Part shown: piece after piece, positions 1-10,944 of the stretch
Position numbering within the stretch: position 1 is the stretch's first letter
Layout of the letters: each line of letters begins with the position of its first letter
NCBI RefSeq assembly: GCF_016920785.2
Contig: NW_024609879.1
Span: 10,479,145-10,543,144, forward strand
Direction: 5' to 3'
Source: Ixodes scapularis
Taxonomy: Eukaryota > Arthropoda > Arachnida > Ixodida > Ixodidae
DNA: 64,000 nucleotides
Notes under the pieces: generated by a model
Database searches by the model: none
What the model was told of the DNA's origin: nothing
Seen by the model: only the letters and a program-made list of their open reading frames with translations
Position numbers and translations under genes: made by a program

Positions 1-58
1 TTGCATATTTTGTGCAATTGGAAGAGACAAGAGATATTGTTAAAAATCAGCAATCCTT

Positions 59-1130
59 CTGGGCCCGTTTGCTTGAAGCGCGAACCGCGGCTAAAGTTAG
101 CCGCAGTATCTAGGAGAGGGATTTTCAAATCACGTGACGGGCTCGGTAGGGATGCGGGGAAACAAGGCGGTGCCCCGGTGATTCGAGTGCTGCTCGCTTT
201 GGAACTAATATGTCGTTGTAGCTGCAATATCGGGCGCATACTCAGCTACGAATGCTGCAGAAGGCTTTCGCTTTGCCTTACCTCACCTATATAACAAAGC
301 ATGAGCAATGACCTTGCCGCATTTTTTAGATAATCTTTCGATTCCGGTAATTCCTAAGCCTAATGAACGCGATAATTGTCGGCATGGCAACGTCTTTGGA
401 AAGCTGATTGCCTTGACTCAATCGGCCGGGTATTGATAGCACACAAAAGCAGACAGGGTCGCAATAGACCTTTTTCTAAATTACCCAAGCATTGAGGAGA
501 ACGCTGGAAGTGTAATTCCCCGGTCTGCACGCGCTGGCCTCCCTCTTATAAAAGATTCGAAGTATATAATCATAATAAGGCTTTGACAAACGCACGTGCA
601 AGGCAAAATTTGTTTTAGACTTTTTGCTTTTGAACAATTACTACTGCAGACTCCAGCGCGTGCAACGTGTGTAACTGCACTCGTAGCGTGCACCTCGGTG
701 CTTGGGAAATTCAGAGAAAAGTTTATGGGACGCTGTCAGCTTTTGCGTGCTATCAATACCCGGCCGATTGAGTCAAGGCAATCCACTTTCCAAAGACGTT
801 GCCATGCCGACAGTTACCGCGTTCATTTAGGTTTAGTAATGACCAGAATCAAAAGACCATCTAAACAATGCGGCAAGGTCATTGCCCATGCTTTGCGGTT
901 TAAGTGAGGCAAGGCAAAGAGAAAGCCTCCTGCACCATTCGTTGCTGACTAACGCGCCCGATATTGCAGCTACAACGACATATTAGTTCCAAAGCGAGCG
1001 GCGCTCCGTCACCGGGGCACACATGTTTCCCCGCATCCCTACTGAGCCCGTCACGTGATTTCAAAATCCCTTTCCTAGGTACTGCGGTTAACTTTAGCCG
1101 CGGTTAGCGCTTTCGAGCAAACGGGCCCAG
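59..1130. mobile_element. Long foldback (inverted-repeat) element, about 1.07 kb
   Basis: The left end CTGGGCCCGTTTGCT (59 onward) is the exact reverse complement of the right end at 1116-1130, and the complementarity continues inward. For example, the block near 380-440 matches 748-810 inverted, and the block near 200-240 matches about 955-985. The arms are therefore roughly 430 bp around a loop near 500-690. No convincing target-site duplication is visible and no open frame resembles a transposase. It is best read as a non-autonomous foldback or long-TIR MITE; the superfamily is unknown. Confidence 0.75.
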
Positions 1131-1274
1131 ATGTGCGAACTTTACTGTTCAAGGCTGCTAAGAGCAGTTTATGACACTAGTGTTCAATCAAAACAAGTAG
1201 GGAAAAGTTGTTTTTTTTAAAGTAAAAACTTTATTTAAAATTGGAAGTCACTTTTACCTTCAAAGTGCTATAAC

Positions 1275-2699
1275 TAGGGGTGTGCGAATACCGAATAGTA
1301 GTCTTCGAATCGAATCCCGAATCGAATCAAGAAAAAAAAAGCCGAATATTGAATCGAATATCGAATAGTGATTTTATTTGTAGGAATATTTCAAATTGTG
1401 CTGAAAATAAGACTATTATATGTGCAGAGTATGTGCCTGGTGTAGAATATGCATCTTGTACGGAACAAAAGCAAAAATCAAGAAAACGTTCTAGTAAAAA
1501 AATAAAAGCAGTTGCTGTTGCACGTTGGCCACTAAAGATCCAGTCTTATGGCGCAAACATAATCTATCTACCCTAAACGTCACCAAAAAAAAAAAAAGTT
1601 ACAGCCACGCGTGCCTTTTTTTTTCTTGTTAAAACAAAACCTAACACCGGGACTTTAAAAAAAAAAAAAATATTTGTGTATCTCAGAAAAGGGGCATTTT
1701 GCGATATTTGGTCTCCATTTTAAGGAAGAAAAAAGACACCGGGGATTTTATTTCGTATAAATAAACAGATAGGTGTTAAATCTGAGTAAACAGGCTTAAA
1801 CAATATAATCTGAAGCAAGGAAACAAAACTTGGTTAGGTGGCGCAAGTCATTTTCCAACTGCCGCTATGCATTCATTTTTCCGTCTATCTATCCTGTTTT
1901 AGAGAGCCTTGATTTAAAAGAGGGAGCACGCGAAACTGAAATTACGAAGACTGCTCCAGCGCAGGTTGGTCGTAAGTCCGCATGTGTTGTGTTGTCGCGT
2001 GGAAAGAAGGCGAGCAAACAAAAGAGCTACGACGCCTGCCCTGCCTGCCCGATCCCGATCAACGCTTTCGTCTTTTCGTCACCTTCTCGCAGTTCGTAAT
2101 TCAAACGCGGCTATTTAACGGTTGGAAACCCTCTCAAATCTAGGCACACTATTTTTCCGTTGCGTTTTGTTCCGAATCAGAATTTGCGGCTTGCAGCTCC
2201 AAAAGAACGACGACGATAACTCGGCTGGTTTCATCGGCGTGGTTAACGTAGTTTTCTTTGTGTGTTCGTGCAGTCGCCGATTTCCGTGAATGCGGCAAGT
2301 GTGTTCTACATCGGCGCTCGTGAAAAAATATTAGGCATGGCGCGGCGTAACGGGATGTTTCGGTTGTGATTCAAAGGAAGATTGTGTCACGATCGTAAGT
2401 AAATCTACGTGCTATAAAGTTTGTGGCATTCGTTAATTTTCTTTTTTCTAACCTGCGCGTTAGATTTTTGTGGAATGGTAGAACCAAAAGGTGTTTCTCG
2501 CATGGTCTGTCTAATATCACGGCGCTTACATCAGGAGAAAGAACAACTATTTTGTCAGCTCTGCGCCGACCGCGCGTCTTTGGCCGAATATATCGAATAC
2601 TCGAGTGACCGAATACTAGGAATTCGATTCGCGAATCGAATCATTCGGGAACTTTCTATTCGATTCTAATACGTATATTCGAGTATTCGCACACCCCTA
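1275..2699. mobile_element. Non-autonomous hAT-like element with 8-bp target duplication
   Basis: The ends are inverted: TAGGGGTGTGCGAATA at 1275 and its complement TATTCGCACACCCCTA ending at 2699. The element is flanked by a perfect 8-bp direct repeat, GCTATAAC, at 1267-1274 and 2700-2707. An 8-bp duplication with a TAG-type TIR is typical of the hAT superfamily. Subterminal GAATCGAAT repeats occur just inside both ends (about 1300-1370 and 2590-2665). The interior (about 1.3 kb) has no frame resembling a hAT transposase, so it would be mobilised in trans. The coordinates are exact because of the duplication. Confidence 0.88.
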
Positions 2700-2761
2700 G
2701 CTATAACACATGAAATGCAGTATTTAAGAGGTTTTTTTTAAATTTTAAACTGACTGTGTGT

Positions 2762-3284
2762 ATAGGCCACATGACGTCAGATCAAGCAATATCAATTTTT
2801 CTGCCAAACTTAGTGGGGAAGCTGAATTGGTACATAGGTCACGTAACATCCATTTTTCCGCTACATTTAACAGGAACCTTACTTTGTAGGTCACATGACG
2901 TCAGATTACATGACATAAAGTTTTCTGCCAAATTTAGTGGTGTGTAGGTCATGTGACATCAATTTACCCGCTAAATTTAGCGGAGAACCTGAATTTGTCT
3001 GTAGGTCACATGACGTCAGGGCACGTGAAATCAATTGTCCCGCTAAATCTAGCAGGGGAACTGAATTAGTGCATAGGTCAGATGACATCAATATTTGCGC
3101 TAAATTTAGAGGGGGAATTTGAATGATTGCATAGGTCACGTGACGTCTATTTTTCCGCTAAATTTATCGAAGAGCTTAAAATTGTCTGTAGGCCTCGTGA
3201 CATAAATTTTTCTGCTAAATTTAGAGAGGAAACTGAACTTGTGTAGAGGTCACGTCGCAGCAATGTCTCCGCTAAATTTAGCGG
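2762..3284 (+). repeat. Diverged minisatellite, about 57-72 bp units, E-box/CRE-like
   Basis: About nine degenerate units each begin with TAGGTCACGTGAC or a variant (starts near 2762, 2834, 2887, 2945, 3002, 3074, 3132, 3189 and 3246). Each continues into a CCGCTAAATTTAGCGG-type palindromic core. Many units carry CACGTG or CATGTG next to TGACGTC. The short open frames here are by-products of the repeat. No gene is visible in it. Confidence 0.8.
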
Positions 3285-3727
3285 CAAATGCACGGATGGA
3301 TGGACAACATTTTGGGATTGGAAGGTAATGTTAAAAAGCACTTAATATTCTTTAAAAAAAAGCTGCTCAGCTGATGTGCATCTCTGGAAACAGGCTTTGA
3401 CAAGCAATGAATTGTAGCCCCAGGACTGAAGTGCTGTTTCAGTAAGGCTTCCTGCACAAACAATTAAAAAAAATGTAAAAACACAAGCCTAAAAATTTCT
3501 TGCCATTCTCCCTCCCCTACTTTTCTGTGCATTTAATTTATTTCATCCTCTGGAAAATCCTAAAGATTTCGAAGTGCTTATCATACGTCTTTCTGTTAGA
3601 GCCCGGTTCATGTTGCAGAAATTTGGCCGAATGGGTGACCCGGAGCATTCATTGTTCGTCGAGACACTTTTCCTTTTACTCCATCCAGTTCTTGACAGCA
3701 GAAACTACTCTCCCTTGACCACAGTCA

Positions 3728-4176
3728 TTAAAGGGATACTGAACCGAAATTGGGATTTCGCAAAATAAGGCCTCAGAAGCGTTGAACGGGACGATACGAA
3801 CTCCAGAACATCACTCAAACATTGATATCTCAAACGAATGGCCGTACTTTTGGAAATGAAGGGCGCGATCAAGCGAGGTCTTTGACGTAACTGTCCTAAG
3901 GGAAAATTTGAGAATGAGGGGAAGCGGCCTCGCTTCTCTCCTCCTCGCTTCGGTTCACCAACTCGACACGAGACGTAGCGAGGTGGAGAGGGAATCGTGA
4001 CGTGCCTTGTCTCGTCGGCCTTGTCAGCCGTGTTCAATCGCGAACTTCTTTTCTAAAAATACGGCAATCCGTTAGAGATATTGCTGTATGAGTCATGTTT
4101 TGGGGTTTTGCAGCGTCCCGCCTATCCGTCCAGCCTTGTTTTGTGAGCTCGAAATTCCGATTCAGTATCCCTTTAA
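3728..4176. mobile_element. TTAA-flanked MITE (AGGGATACTGAA termini)
   Basis: The element is bounded by TTAA on both sides (3728-3731 and 4173-4176), with inverted termini AGGGATACTGAA and TTCAGTATCCCT and about 20 bp of further imperfect complementarity. TTAA duplication is the hallmark of piggyBac-type insertion, so this is probably a piggyBac-related MITE; assignment rests on the target site alone. A relative with the same right terminus ends at 57,668. Confidence 0.75.
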
Positions 4177-4689
4177 GGAATTTTCAGATCATACACAGGA
4201 GGTTGGCATTGGCAATACAAGCTCATGTTTGAGCATGGAATGAGCAGACGTCTGCAATCCGCGATGTCTGATCTACAGAAAGTTTCTGTTTTACCAAGAC
4301 TCGTGCCATTCCATTGTCAAAGAAAGGAGCCGGCACTGTTAATAAAAACTTACTTCCTTCACACTGTTTTAAAGAACAATTGTTCTTTCTTAGGATCAAA
4401 TGATCATATTCGGATAATTGACAAATAATGGTAGATTCACATAATGGATCGAATCGCAATTTTCATCCGTGGACCGTTTGTCACGTTACCATCATGTCGG
4501 CTATTCCTACGATTTGCACCTCGTCAGCGGACGCCCAGACTGTGAGGGCAGAGTGCCTTTTCACGCGCAGATTTCTGGCGGGTGAGTAACAGTAAAAGCG
4601 TTTATGTACAGTAGAGTACCAACAGCACAGCACTATTTTCGTTTTCGAATAAGTCAAACAAAGATAGTGCACCACTGTGTTTTGTCATT

Positions 4690-5355
4690 CGCTGTTTCAT
4701 TTTGTCGAGCAATTTTTATTTTCCACTCGTGAAGGAAGCTGCAAGAACTTTTCCCAGTTGACGCGCCGCAGGTTCTGGTACTCCTCCTGGTCGGTGTCAA
4801 GAAGCTTCTGTGAAAACTTGCCTAGCACGCTGCGATCTTTCCTGCACGTCCACCCAGTTTTCCACCCAGCAAGACCTTTCTTACGGCTGTAGTGTGCTGA
4901 ACAGTGGTGCACAAGCAAGCAATGCTTAAAGGCATTTCCAATTGCCTCTCCGCGACCCCAAGACTTAATTGCTTTAATGCTGAAGCCTTCTGGAGCAGGA
5001 CTGTACTTGTGTCATGTGGTTAGTAGAGCTAGTGGTGCTTCACGCTAAGCCTGTCACAATGCTTTGTCTCGCTCGGTATGTAAAAGCGGCACACAACGAT
5101 TCTTTTTCATGATAGCACCGTGATCGTAGTCGCAAACATCACTTCTGACCTTGGAAAACGGTGCCACAGTGCGATCACGGCCTTTTGTGGAATTGCAGGG
5201 CCGTGAATAGGCTCAGTCTGTCCTCGCTGTCATCAGCTCGTCTCCTCCGTGTGGACGCACTTGGGGGACTGACGTTCCGTGGACGTCTTGCAAGTGATCA
5301 ATCCATCTGCGGATAAGCTCGTCGTGTGAATCGGTCATAAGTAGACTGCAAAGTC
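4690..5355. repeat. Dispersed repeat, copy 1
   Basis: This stretch aligns by eye with 8215-8925. Shared blocks in the same order include TCAAGAAGCTTCTGT, CCCAGCAAGACCTTTCTT, the AAGCGGCACACA region, and the tail with GTGTGGACGCACTTGGG-like sequence and TGATCAATCC. The copies are substantially diverged with indels. No conserved reading frame is evident across both copies, so function and repeat class are unknown. Confidence 0.6.
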
Positions 5356-5969
5356 TGCACTCACTTAACATTCTTGTTGACGTTGCCTGCACGTCATGAA
5401 AGTGTGTCTTGTATCCAATTAGATATTCTCAAAGGAACGAGGAAAATGCATAATAGTGTTGCACATTGTTCACCGTAACCACTCAACTTTTTTTCTTTCC
5501 TTTAGATTTTTATTTCAGGTTTTTTTTATTATTATTGCACGTACGGCCCAGGCCGCACATGTTTCCACAATCAGTCGCCATACTTAAAAACGTGTACAAT
5601 AAAAAAATGCGTGATGCCATCTCTAAGCAGCTACGAAAGCTACAACGAGAGGTATGCTCAGAACAAACTTGGGATGCCCAAAAAGAAACAAGGGGCAAGG
5701 TATGGTGCACGGATGAGCTACACTCATCCTAAACGGTTTAGGGACGGCTGTATAAACCGTTTTACTGAAAGAGGGCGAGAGAGAAAAGGGGAAAGGGCTA
5801 CCGGCGCTTTCCCCCTTTCTGGTTGTATAGAAAGAGTGAAAGTACCGGATGAGAGGCTTGGCTGGTGTTGGGTGTCTGCAGTGCCCCAACTTCGTTCGCA
5901 CCTTCTTTTCTGTTTTAAACTCGCAAACTTAATTACAGCTACGGGCTTCGATGGCAACAGCCCCCGGTC

Positions 5970-6395
5970 ATCGGGACACCATTGCTCGGTCATAGGGTGC
6001 ACGAATAAAAACAGAAAGCATTGAATACTGTCCGAAGACCTATGTAGCTTGCAAGGAATCCGGCAAGGCGAGAGCGGCTGAAATGGTCTTTAAAGGCCCG
6101 TTCACACTCTTGCGACCGAGTAAGACCGAGAGAGACCAGACCGCTTTTTAAGCCTCTTGCGATCCCTTAGGACCACCTCCGCGCTGCAGCGCATCCGGTC
6201 CTACGAAGTCGCAAAAGGCTTAAAAACCAGCCTGATCTCTCTCGGTCGCAAGAGTGTGAACGGCGTTTAAGCTCCATCGCTTTCCACATGACCCCGGTTT
6301 CAGGCGGCAGTGGATTGCGTCCGTGAACCGAAAAGGCGTTTCCTCAACGCCAACCTCTCGACTGTGCTCGGAACATTTTATGTGAATGGAGCGCG
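5970..6395 (+). pseudogene. Broken THAP zinc-finger exon, interrupted by a MITE
   Basis: Near 5980-6015 the plus strand reads a THAP-like N-terminal motif (CSVIGCTN, a Cys-x4-Cys pair). After the MITE at 6090-6270 it reads LHRFPHDPGF, then RRQWIASVNRKG, then SRLCSEHF. These match the FP, W and C-x2-H landmarks of the C2CH THAP domain. The two halves are in different frames with stops between them, so no intact domain can be made here. The mirrored arm near 7170-7340 (minus strand) preserves GCTNKDRK and LHRFPHD. This is a relic of a THAP-bearing transposase or THAP gene; which family is unknown. Confidence 0.6.
6090..6270. mobile_element. TTAA-flanked MITE inside the foldback arm
   Basis: The element is bounded by TTAA at 6090-6093 and 6267-6270. 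The inverted termini are GTTCACACTCTTGCGACCGA and its complement TCGGTCGCAAGAGTGTGAAC. The mirrored arm at about 7170-7200 retains the uninterrupted sequence, with a single TTAA next to the same flanks (AGCTCCATCGCTTTCC). That is an internal empty site and supports a real insertion that duplicated TTAA. Confidence 0.82.
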
Positions 6396-7575
6396 CACCG
6401 AAGGCTGTATCGCCGATGAACATGGGGTACGCTCGCAAGGTGCATGCGAGCTTTCTCGTGGTAACTGCTGTTTCAGCTGGTAAAATTTTGTAACTGAATA
6501 TATCTTAATATTGATAATTTTCAGTGGTGACTGACTCGATTTTATCGTCTACAACACTTAGTTGAAGGCTCGTTTCCGCCGCCGGGTGAAGCTGGAAATT
6601 TTAGAAATGGTAGTTCTATCGGTTTTCCTGAATCGCGATCTCCTGCGTGATACCAGAGAGCCGGCAAAAGCGCTCCTTGGAGTGGCGCTGGTGGGTTGTT
6701 TCCGTTGATTGGGTGCTTTGAAACGCTGGATGGTCGCTGCAGGGTACGCCTCGTGTGTTGCGATCTGCGTTTTCGAGCCCAGTGGGCAAGTTTCTTTGTT
6801 CGAGTCATGGCATCCGTCAGTGCGGCGACGAAGGGAACAGCGACAGCGAACGTGCTAGCGATAGAAATTGGAGGGGAGTACTCAAAATATTGCATCAAAT
6901 AGTAAAATAATTCGTGCCTGCTTCGAGGCTTTCTGTGGTTCGATACATCTAGAACGTCTTCGTCGTTCATCCACAAGGAAATATAAGAACACGGACACGA
7001 AGATGAAAGCAGTGCAGTAAAACGATCAGTAGCAGCTCCGGGTGTTTACAAAAGTTAACTGAGGTTCCCGTTTCGTGTATCGCTTGTGGATTACTAAAAA
7101 TGGCTACGTTGAAATAGGCCCATGGCAAGCAAAAATTGATAAATGGTTCATCATTTACAGTCATGCGGAAAGCGATGGAGCTTAAAAAACATTGCAGCCG
7201 CACTCGCCTTGCCGGATTCCATGCAAGCTACATATAAGTCCTCGGACAGTATTCAATGCTTTCTGTCCTTATTCGTGCACCCTATCACCCAGCAATGCTG
7301 TCCCGATGACCGGAGGACTGTCGCCATTGAAGACCATGGCTCTAATTAGGTTTGGGACTATGAAACAAAGAAGAAAGCGCGGACGAAGTTGGGGCGCTGC
7401 AGACACCCAACACCGGCCAGCCTGTCATCCGGGACTTTCACTCGTTCTACACAACCAGAAAGGGGGAAAGCGCCGGTAGCCCTTTCCCCTTTTCTCTCTC
7501 GCTCTCAAAATGGCGCTACCCACGATAAAACGGTCCATAGGTGGACGAGCTAGGCTTGTCCAAAAAGGTAAGGGG

Positions 7576-8214
7576 TTAAGGTGCACTAGCACCCTCCACG
7601 TCACTGTATCTTATTTAATATTTTATGATTCTAAATTACAAGACTAGGTTACAGAAAGTAACAAGAAGAAGACGAGACGCCACATCTTTTCATGTTCTCA
7701 TTTTTTTCGTCAGTCCAGTACTAAAAGGTTTTCATGGTAAAAATGAGGGTTGTATTTTACTTAACCTTCTTTCTCGCAATCTCCAGCCGACAAACTCAAC
7801 GAGCGAAGTAACCCCCTTCCTTCCTTTCCCCCCGCCCCCCCCCCCCCCCCCCCGCCACCCACAAAACACATTTTCGGATATAAGATGCCGTGCATGTACA
7901 GTGCATGTGAACCAAGCTGAAGACAAATTTGCAGTCTGAGGAAATAAAGAGTTACAAAACTGACAAGTATGGCAGTAGCCTACTTTTCACTTTTGCACAT
8001 GTACAAGAACTGATAAATGCTATTAGAAAAGCCCAAGGCTATTAGGTTGCTCACTGAGAGCAAGGGGGAGGGGGGGAGAGGGCATGATTGTGAGGCCTGC
8101 TGGTCTCTAATGCTTGTGTTTTACTGAAAGTTGCAAGGAAGACTTTTAAAGAAAAACTATTGCAACAAAACATTCTTACATATCATTTCTCATACCAAAA
8201 AGATTGGTATCAGG
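7576..8214. other. No gene recognised; poly-C tract
   Basis: I see no supported gene here. The stretch contains a C-homopolymer near 7830-7852 and otherwise unique-looking AT-rich sequence. Proline-rich short frames come from the homopolymer. Confidence 0.5.
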
Positions 8215-8925
8215 AACTTTGCCCGGCTGACATGACGCAGATTCTGGTACTAATCTGCGTCAAGAAGCTTCTGTCAAAACGAGTCTACCACGCTGCAACC
8301 ACTTTGAATCTTCAATCAATCTTTCGCCCAGCAAGACCTTTCTTGTAGCTGTGGTGTACTGAAGGCGCGAGTGAAAAGTGAGTGAAGACATCTCCAAATG
8401 CCCCTTAGCGAGCCCAGGACTTCGTCGCCTCTACGCCAAAGACTCTTCGAGCGGGACCATGCTTGAGTCTGTCATGCCTTGGTATAGTAAAACTATAATC
8501 CGAGACAACTTTCCTTGGCAATGCAGTGGAAGGTACAGGCACGCGTTCCCTCTCCCATTTTGAGCGCTGAATAAAGTTGTGCACGAGCTCTCCTCCTCTC
8601 CCCGGAAATGCCAAGAAAAGTTGTCGCAGAGTATAGTAGCGCTTCGCAATAAGCCTATCATGGTGTTATGTTTCGCTCTGCACATAACAGCGGCACACAG
8701 TTCTTGTTCGAAAGCAACAAATATTGATTTCAATCTTGGACAAAGGCGCCGCAGTGTGATCGTGCAATGTTAGAGAGTCGCGGCATTATGGGGTCGGGAA
8801 TGGGTTCGGTTCGTCCTGGCTGTCATTTGCGCATCTGCTCCTTCGTGTGGATGCGCTTGGGAGACGGACGAACCGTGGACATGATCAATCCGTCATGTGA
8901 ATCAGCCATCAATAAAGAGTGCTGT
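8215..8925. repeat. Dispersed repeat, copy 2
   Basis: This is the diverged partner of 4690-5355, in the same orientation (shared TCAAGAAGCTTCTGT, CCAGCAAGACCTTTCTT and TGATCAATCC blocks). It carries an additional 70-100 bp segment around 8490-8600 that is absent from the other copy. No gene is recognised. Confidence 0.6.
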
Positions 8926-9353
8926 TAATTTTGAACTTTATATAAATTAACTGAGCAGCACCATTTTGTAGGAGGGCTAACCCCACCTTAAACTTCTGGA
9001 TATGTCTGTGTTAGTTTCGTAAGTGGTGTCAAAGTGCCAGCGCACGAGGCCCGTGCTGCATTTGGAAGCAAATGGCAGTTTAGCTCTGAAATGAAAGGCA
9101 CATGGAAGTGAGTGGCACCGTCTCTCGAGTTTACACAATTAAGGCTGAACCGCATGTGCGCGATTTAGTGAGCGACGAAGATTTCTCACTGTAGCTCGGT
9201 TTTTCGATTTCTAGAAAACGTTGCTCATCGCCTTGGTCGCTTGTTCCCGTCGTTTTCGTGTGATTCGCCTCGTCGTGCAGCTGATCGAGCGATTGCGAAA
9301 AGGGTTGCCATCATTTGTCTCGTTGCTCGCTAAATTGCTTACATGCAATTTAT

Positions 9354-9535
9354 CAGGCACGTAGCCAGGGGGGGTGGGGGGAAGCATGGGCCCCCCCCCC
9401 CCCCCCAAAAAAAAAAATCTTCCATTTTGCTGGGGCCTCCTCTCCTCCCTACCCCTCATACAGCATTTTGCAGTGGGCGAGCCCCCCCGCCCCCCCCCCC
9501 CCCCCCCCCGAAACAAAATCCTGGCTACAAGCCTG
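9354..9535. mobile_element. Short C/G-homopolymer element with inverted ends
   Basis: The inverted ends are CAGGCACGTAGCCAGG (9354-9369) and CCTGGCTACAAGCCTG (9520-9535). Between them are a G-run and two long C-runs (about 9391-9407 and 9484-9509). The arrangement looks like a small non-autonomous repeat. The exact length of the homopolymers is not trustworthy in any assembly, and frames through them are meaningless. Confidence 0.5.
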
Positions 9536-10944
9536 CGGTTTATACTTTATGGTTATCGGCACTTGCGAAAATGTGAAGCGTGAATTTTATCGAGCGCTTT
9601 GCGCTTGCCGACTGTCAGACTGGTGGGAAAACTTTGGGTTCCAGTGAAATGCTACCACATGATTTCTCGCTTTGCTTATGAAGTGAGGGGGTGGTGGTTT
9701 CAAAATCAGTTCATGGTCTTTAGAGGAAGTTGTTTAAAACACATTTTTTCTGTTTCTTTTGTCACTACTCAATGCGCGTTTTTGTTTTTTCTTACAACCT
9801 TCTAAATCAAGTGCTGCCAGAGGGTTAGTAAATAAGCGCAACATATACAAGATTTTCTATAGAAAGTCAGTGCCCCAGTCAAAAAAGAACTGTTTATACT
9901 CTCCGCAAACATCATAAATACAGACCCTACCTCTAAAGGCGCACGTCATGCATTGTTTCGAGCAGTTTCCGAAAACAAAAAACGAACTAGAATCCAACCC
10001 CCCACAGTGGAAGCGAATACGCGCGCCAGCACGCTAACGGGTACCTTTACCAGTCGTGGGTTCTGCAAAACAGACCGCCCAGCTAGGCGGTACCAAGACA
10101 CCACGCGATTTGCAGCAGTCAAGCCTTGTTTACCGATCTACGAGATGAAACTCCGATATAATCAACCCCCAGATACTCGGACAGGCGCGCGCCGCCACTA
10201 CTTACGCCATCTATCGGCCGCCGTTGCGCCGGCGCCCGTAACTCAATGGACATAAGCGATATTTTTTTATACAAAGAAAACTAATCACTCAATTGCTTTG
10301 CACTTTTGTGTCACGTTTTACTACGTTGTCCTCAGCCTGCACGAGACATTTCGTGGTCGTGGGTTTATATTAAGTCTGGCGAAAATGCAACCAAACTTTT
10401 ACTCATTGGTTCCTAAGGCGAACCGCGGAAAAATCATACGTCTTTTCAACATTCAATGCAAACCCTAAGAGAACCACACCATCAATTTAGTTGCATTTTG
10501 CTATATATATAGCCAATGTATCTAGCTCCATGGAAACACTTTTTATATTCAAATTACTTAATTTTAAAGTGGTTCCCCAGGACTTTAAATACCAAAAAGA
10601 AGCCGCAGTTGCTGAGGAGACTCGAGGATTCAGTGGCGTTGTTGCGTTCCTAAATACATTTTTTAGCAACATATGTAATGCATAACAAAACGGCAACTAC
10701 ACTGAATGTTTTCTTAATTGATAAACACGGAGGCTGAATGCAGGTGTTTTGTTCTCATCGCGTAATTAGCTCAAATAAATTATACTTAAAGTGCTCAATA
10801 TTTAAGGAGTCAAAACGTTTTTTGATCCGAGCTATCTTTTACAAAGGGTCAGCATTTCATTTCACCAGCTATTGCACTTCCCAAGGATGGTATTAAAAAT
10901 AAAAATGCCAAAATGAGCGGGCGTGGTCCAGAAATTTTGTCAAA
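9536..10944. other. No gene recognised
   Basis: About 1.4 kb without a supported gene, RNA or element boundary. Short frames occur on both strands but have no family resemblance or splice context that I can support. Confidence 0.5.

Larger units (their letters stand above)
5690..7575. mobile_element. Large foldback containing THAP-gene remnants
   Basis: The arms at about 5690-6320 and 7155-7575 are inverted copies. Both contain the GGGGAAAGGGCTACCGGCGC block, the GGTGTCTGCAGCGCC-like block, the GGTGCACGAATAA block and the GGAATCCGGCAAGGCGAG block, in mirrored order. The left arm carries an extra 181-bp MITE at 6090-6270. The right arm stays similar to the left only as far as the start of the THAP-like sequence. 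The unpaired centre (about 6440-7150) shows nothing recognisable. Confidence 0.7.

Noticed and set aside
4697..4918. Minus-strand 73-codon protein
   Set aside because: It lies in a dispersed repeat and the other copy (8215-8925) does not keep the frame.
9211..9647. Proline-rich proteins around 9.4 kb
   Set aside because: They arise from C and G homopolymers whose length is unreliable.
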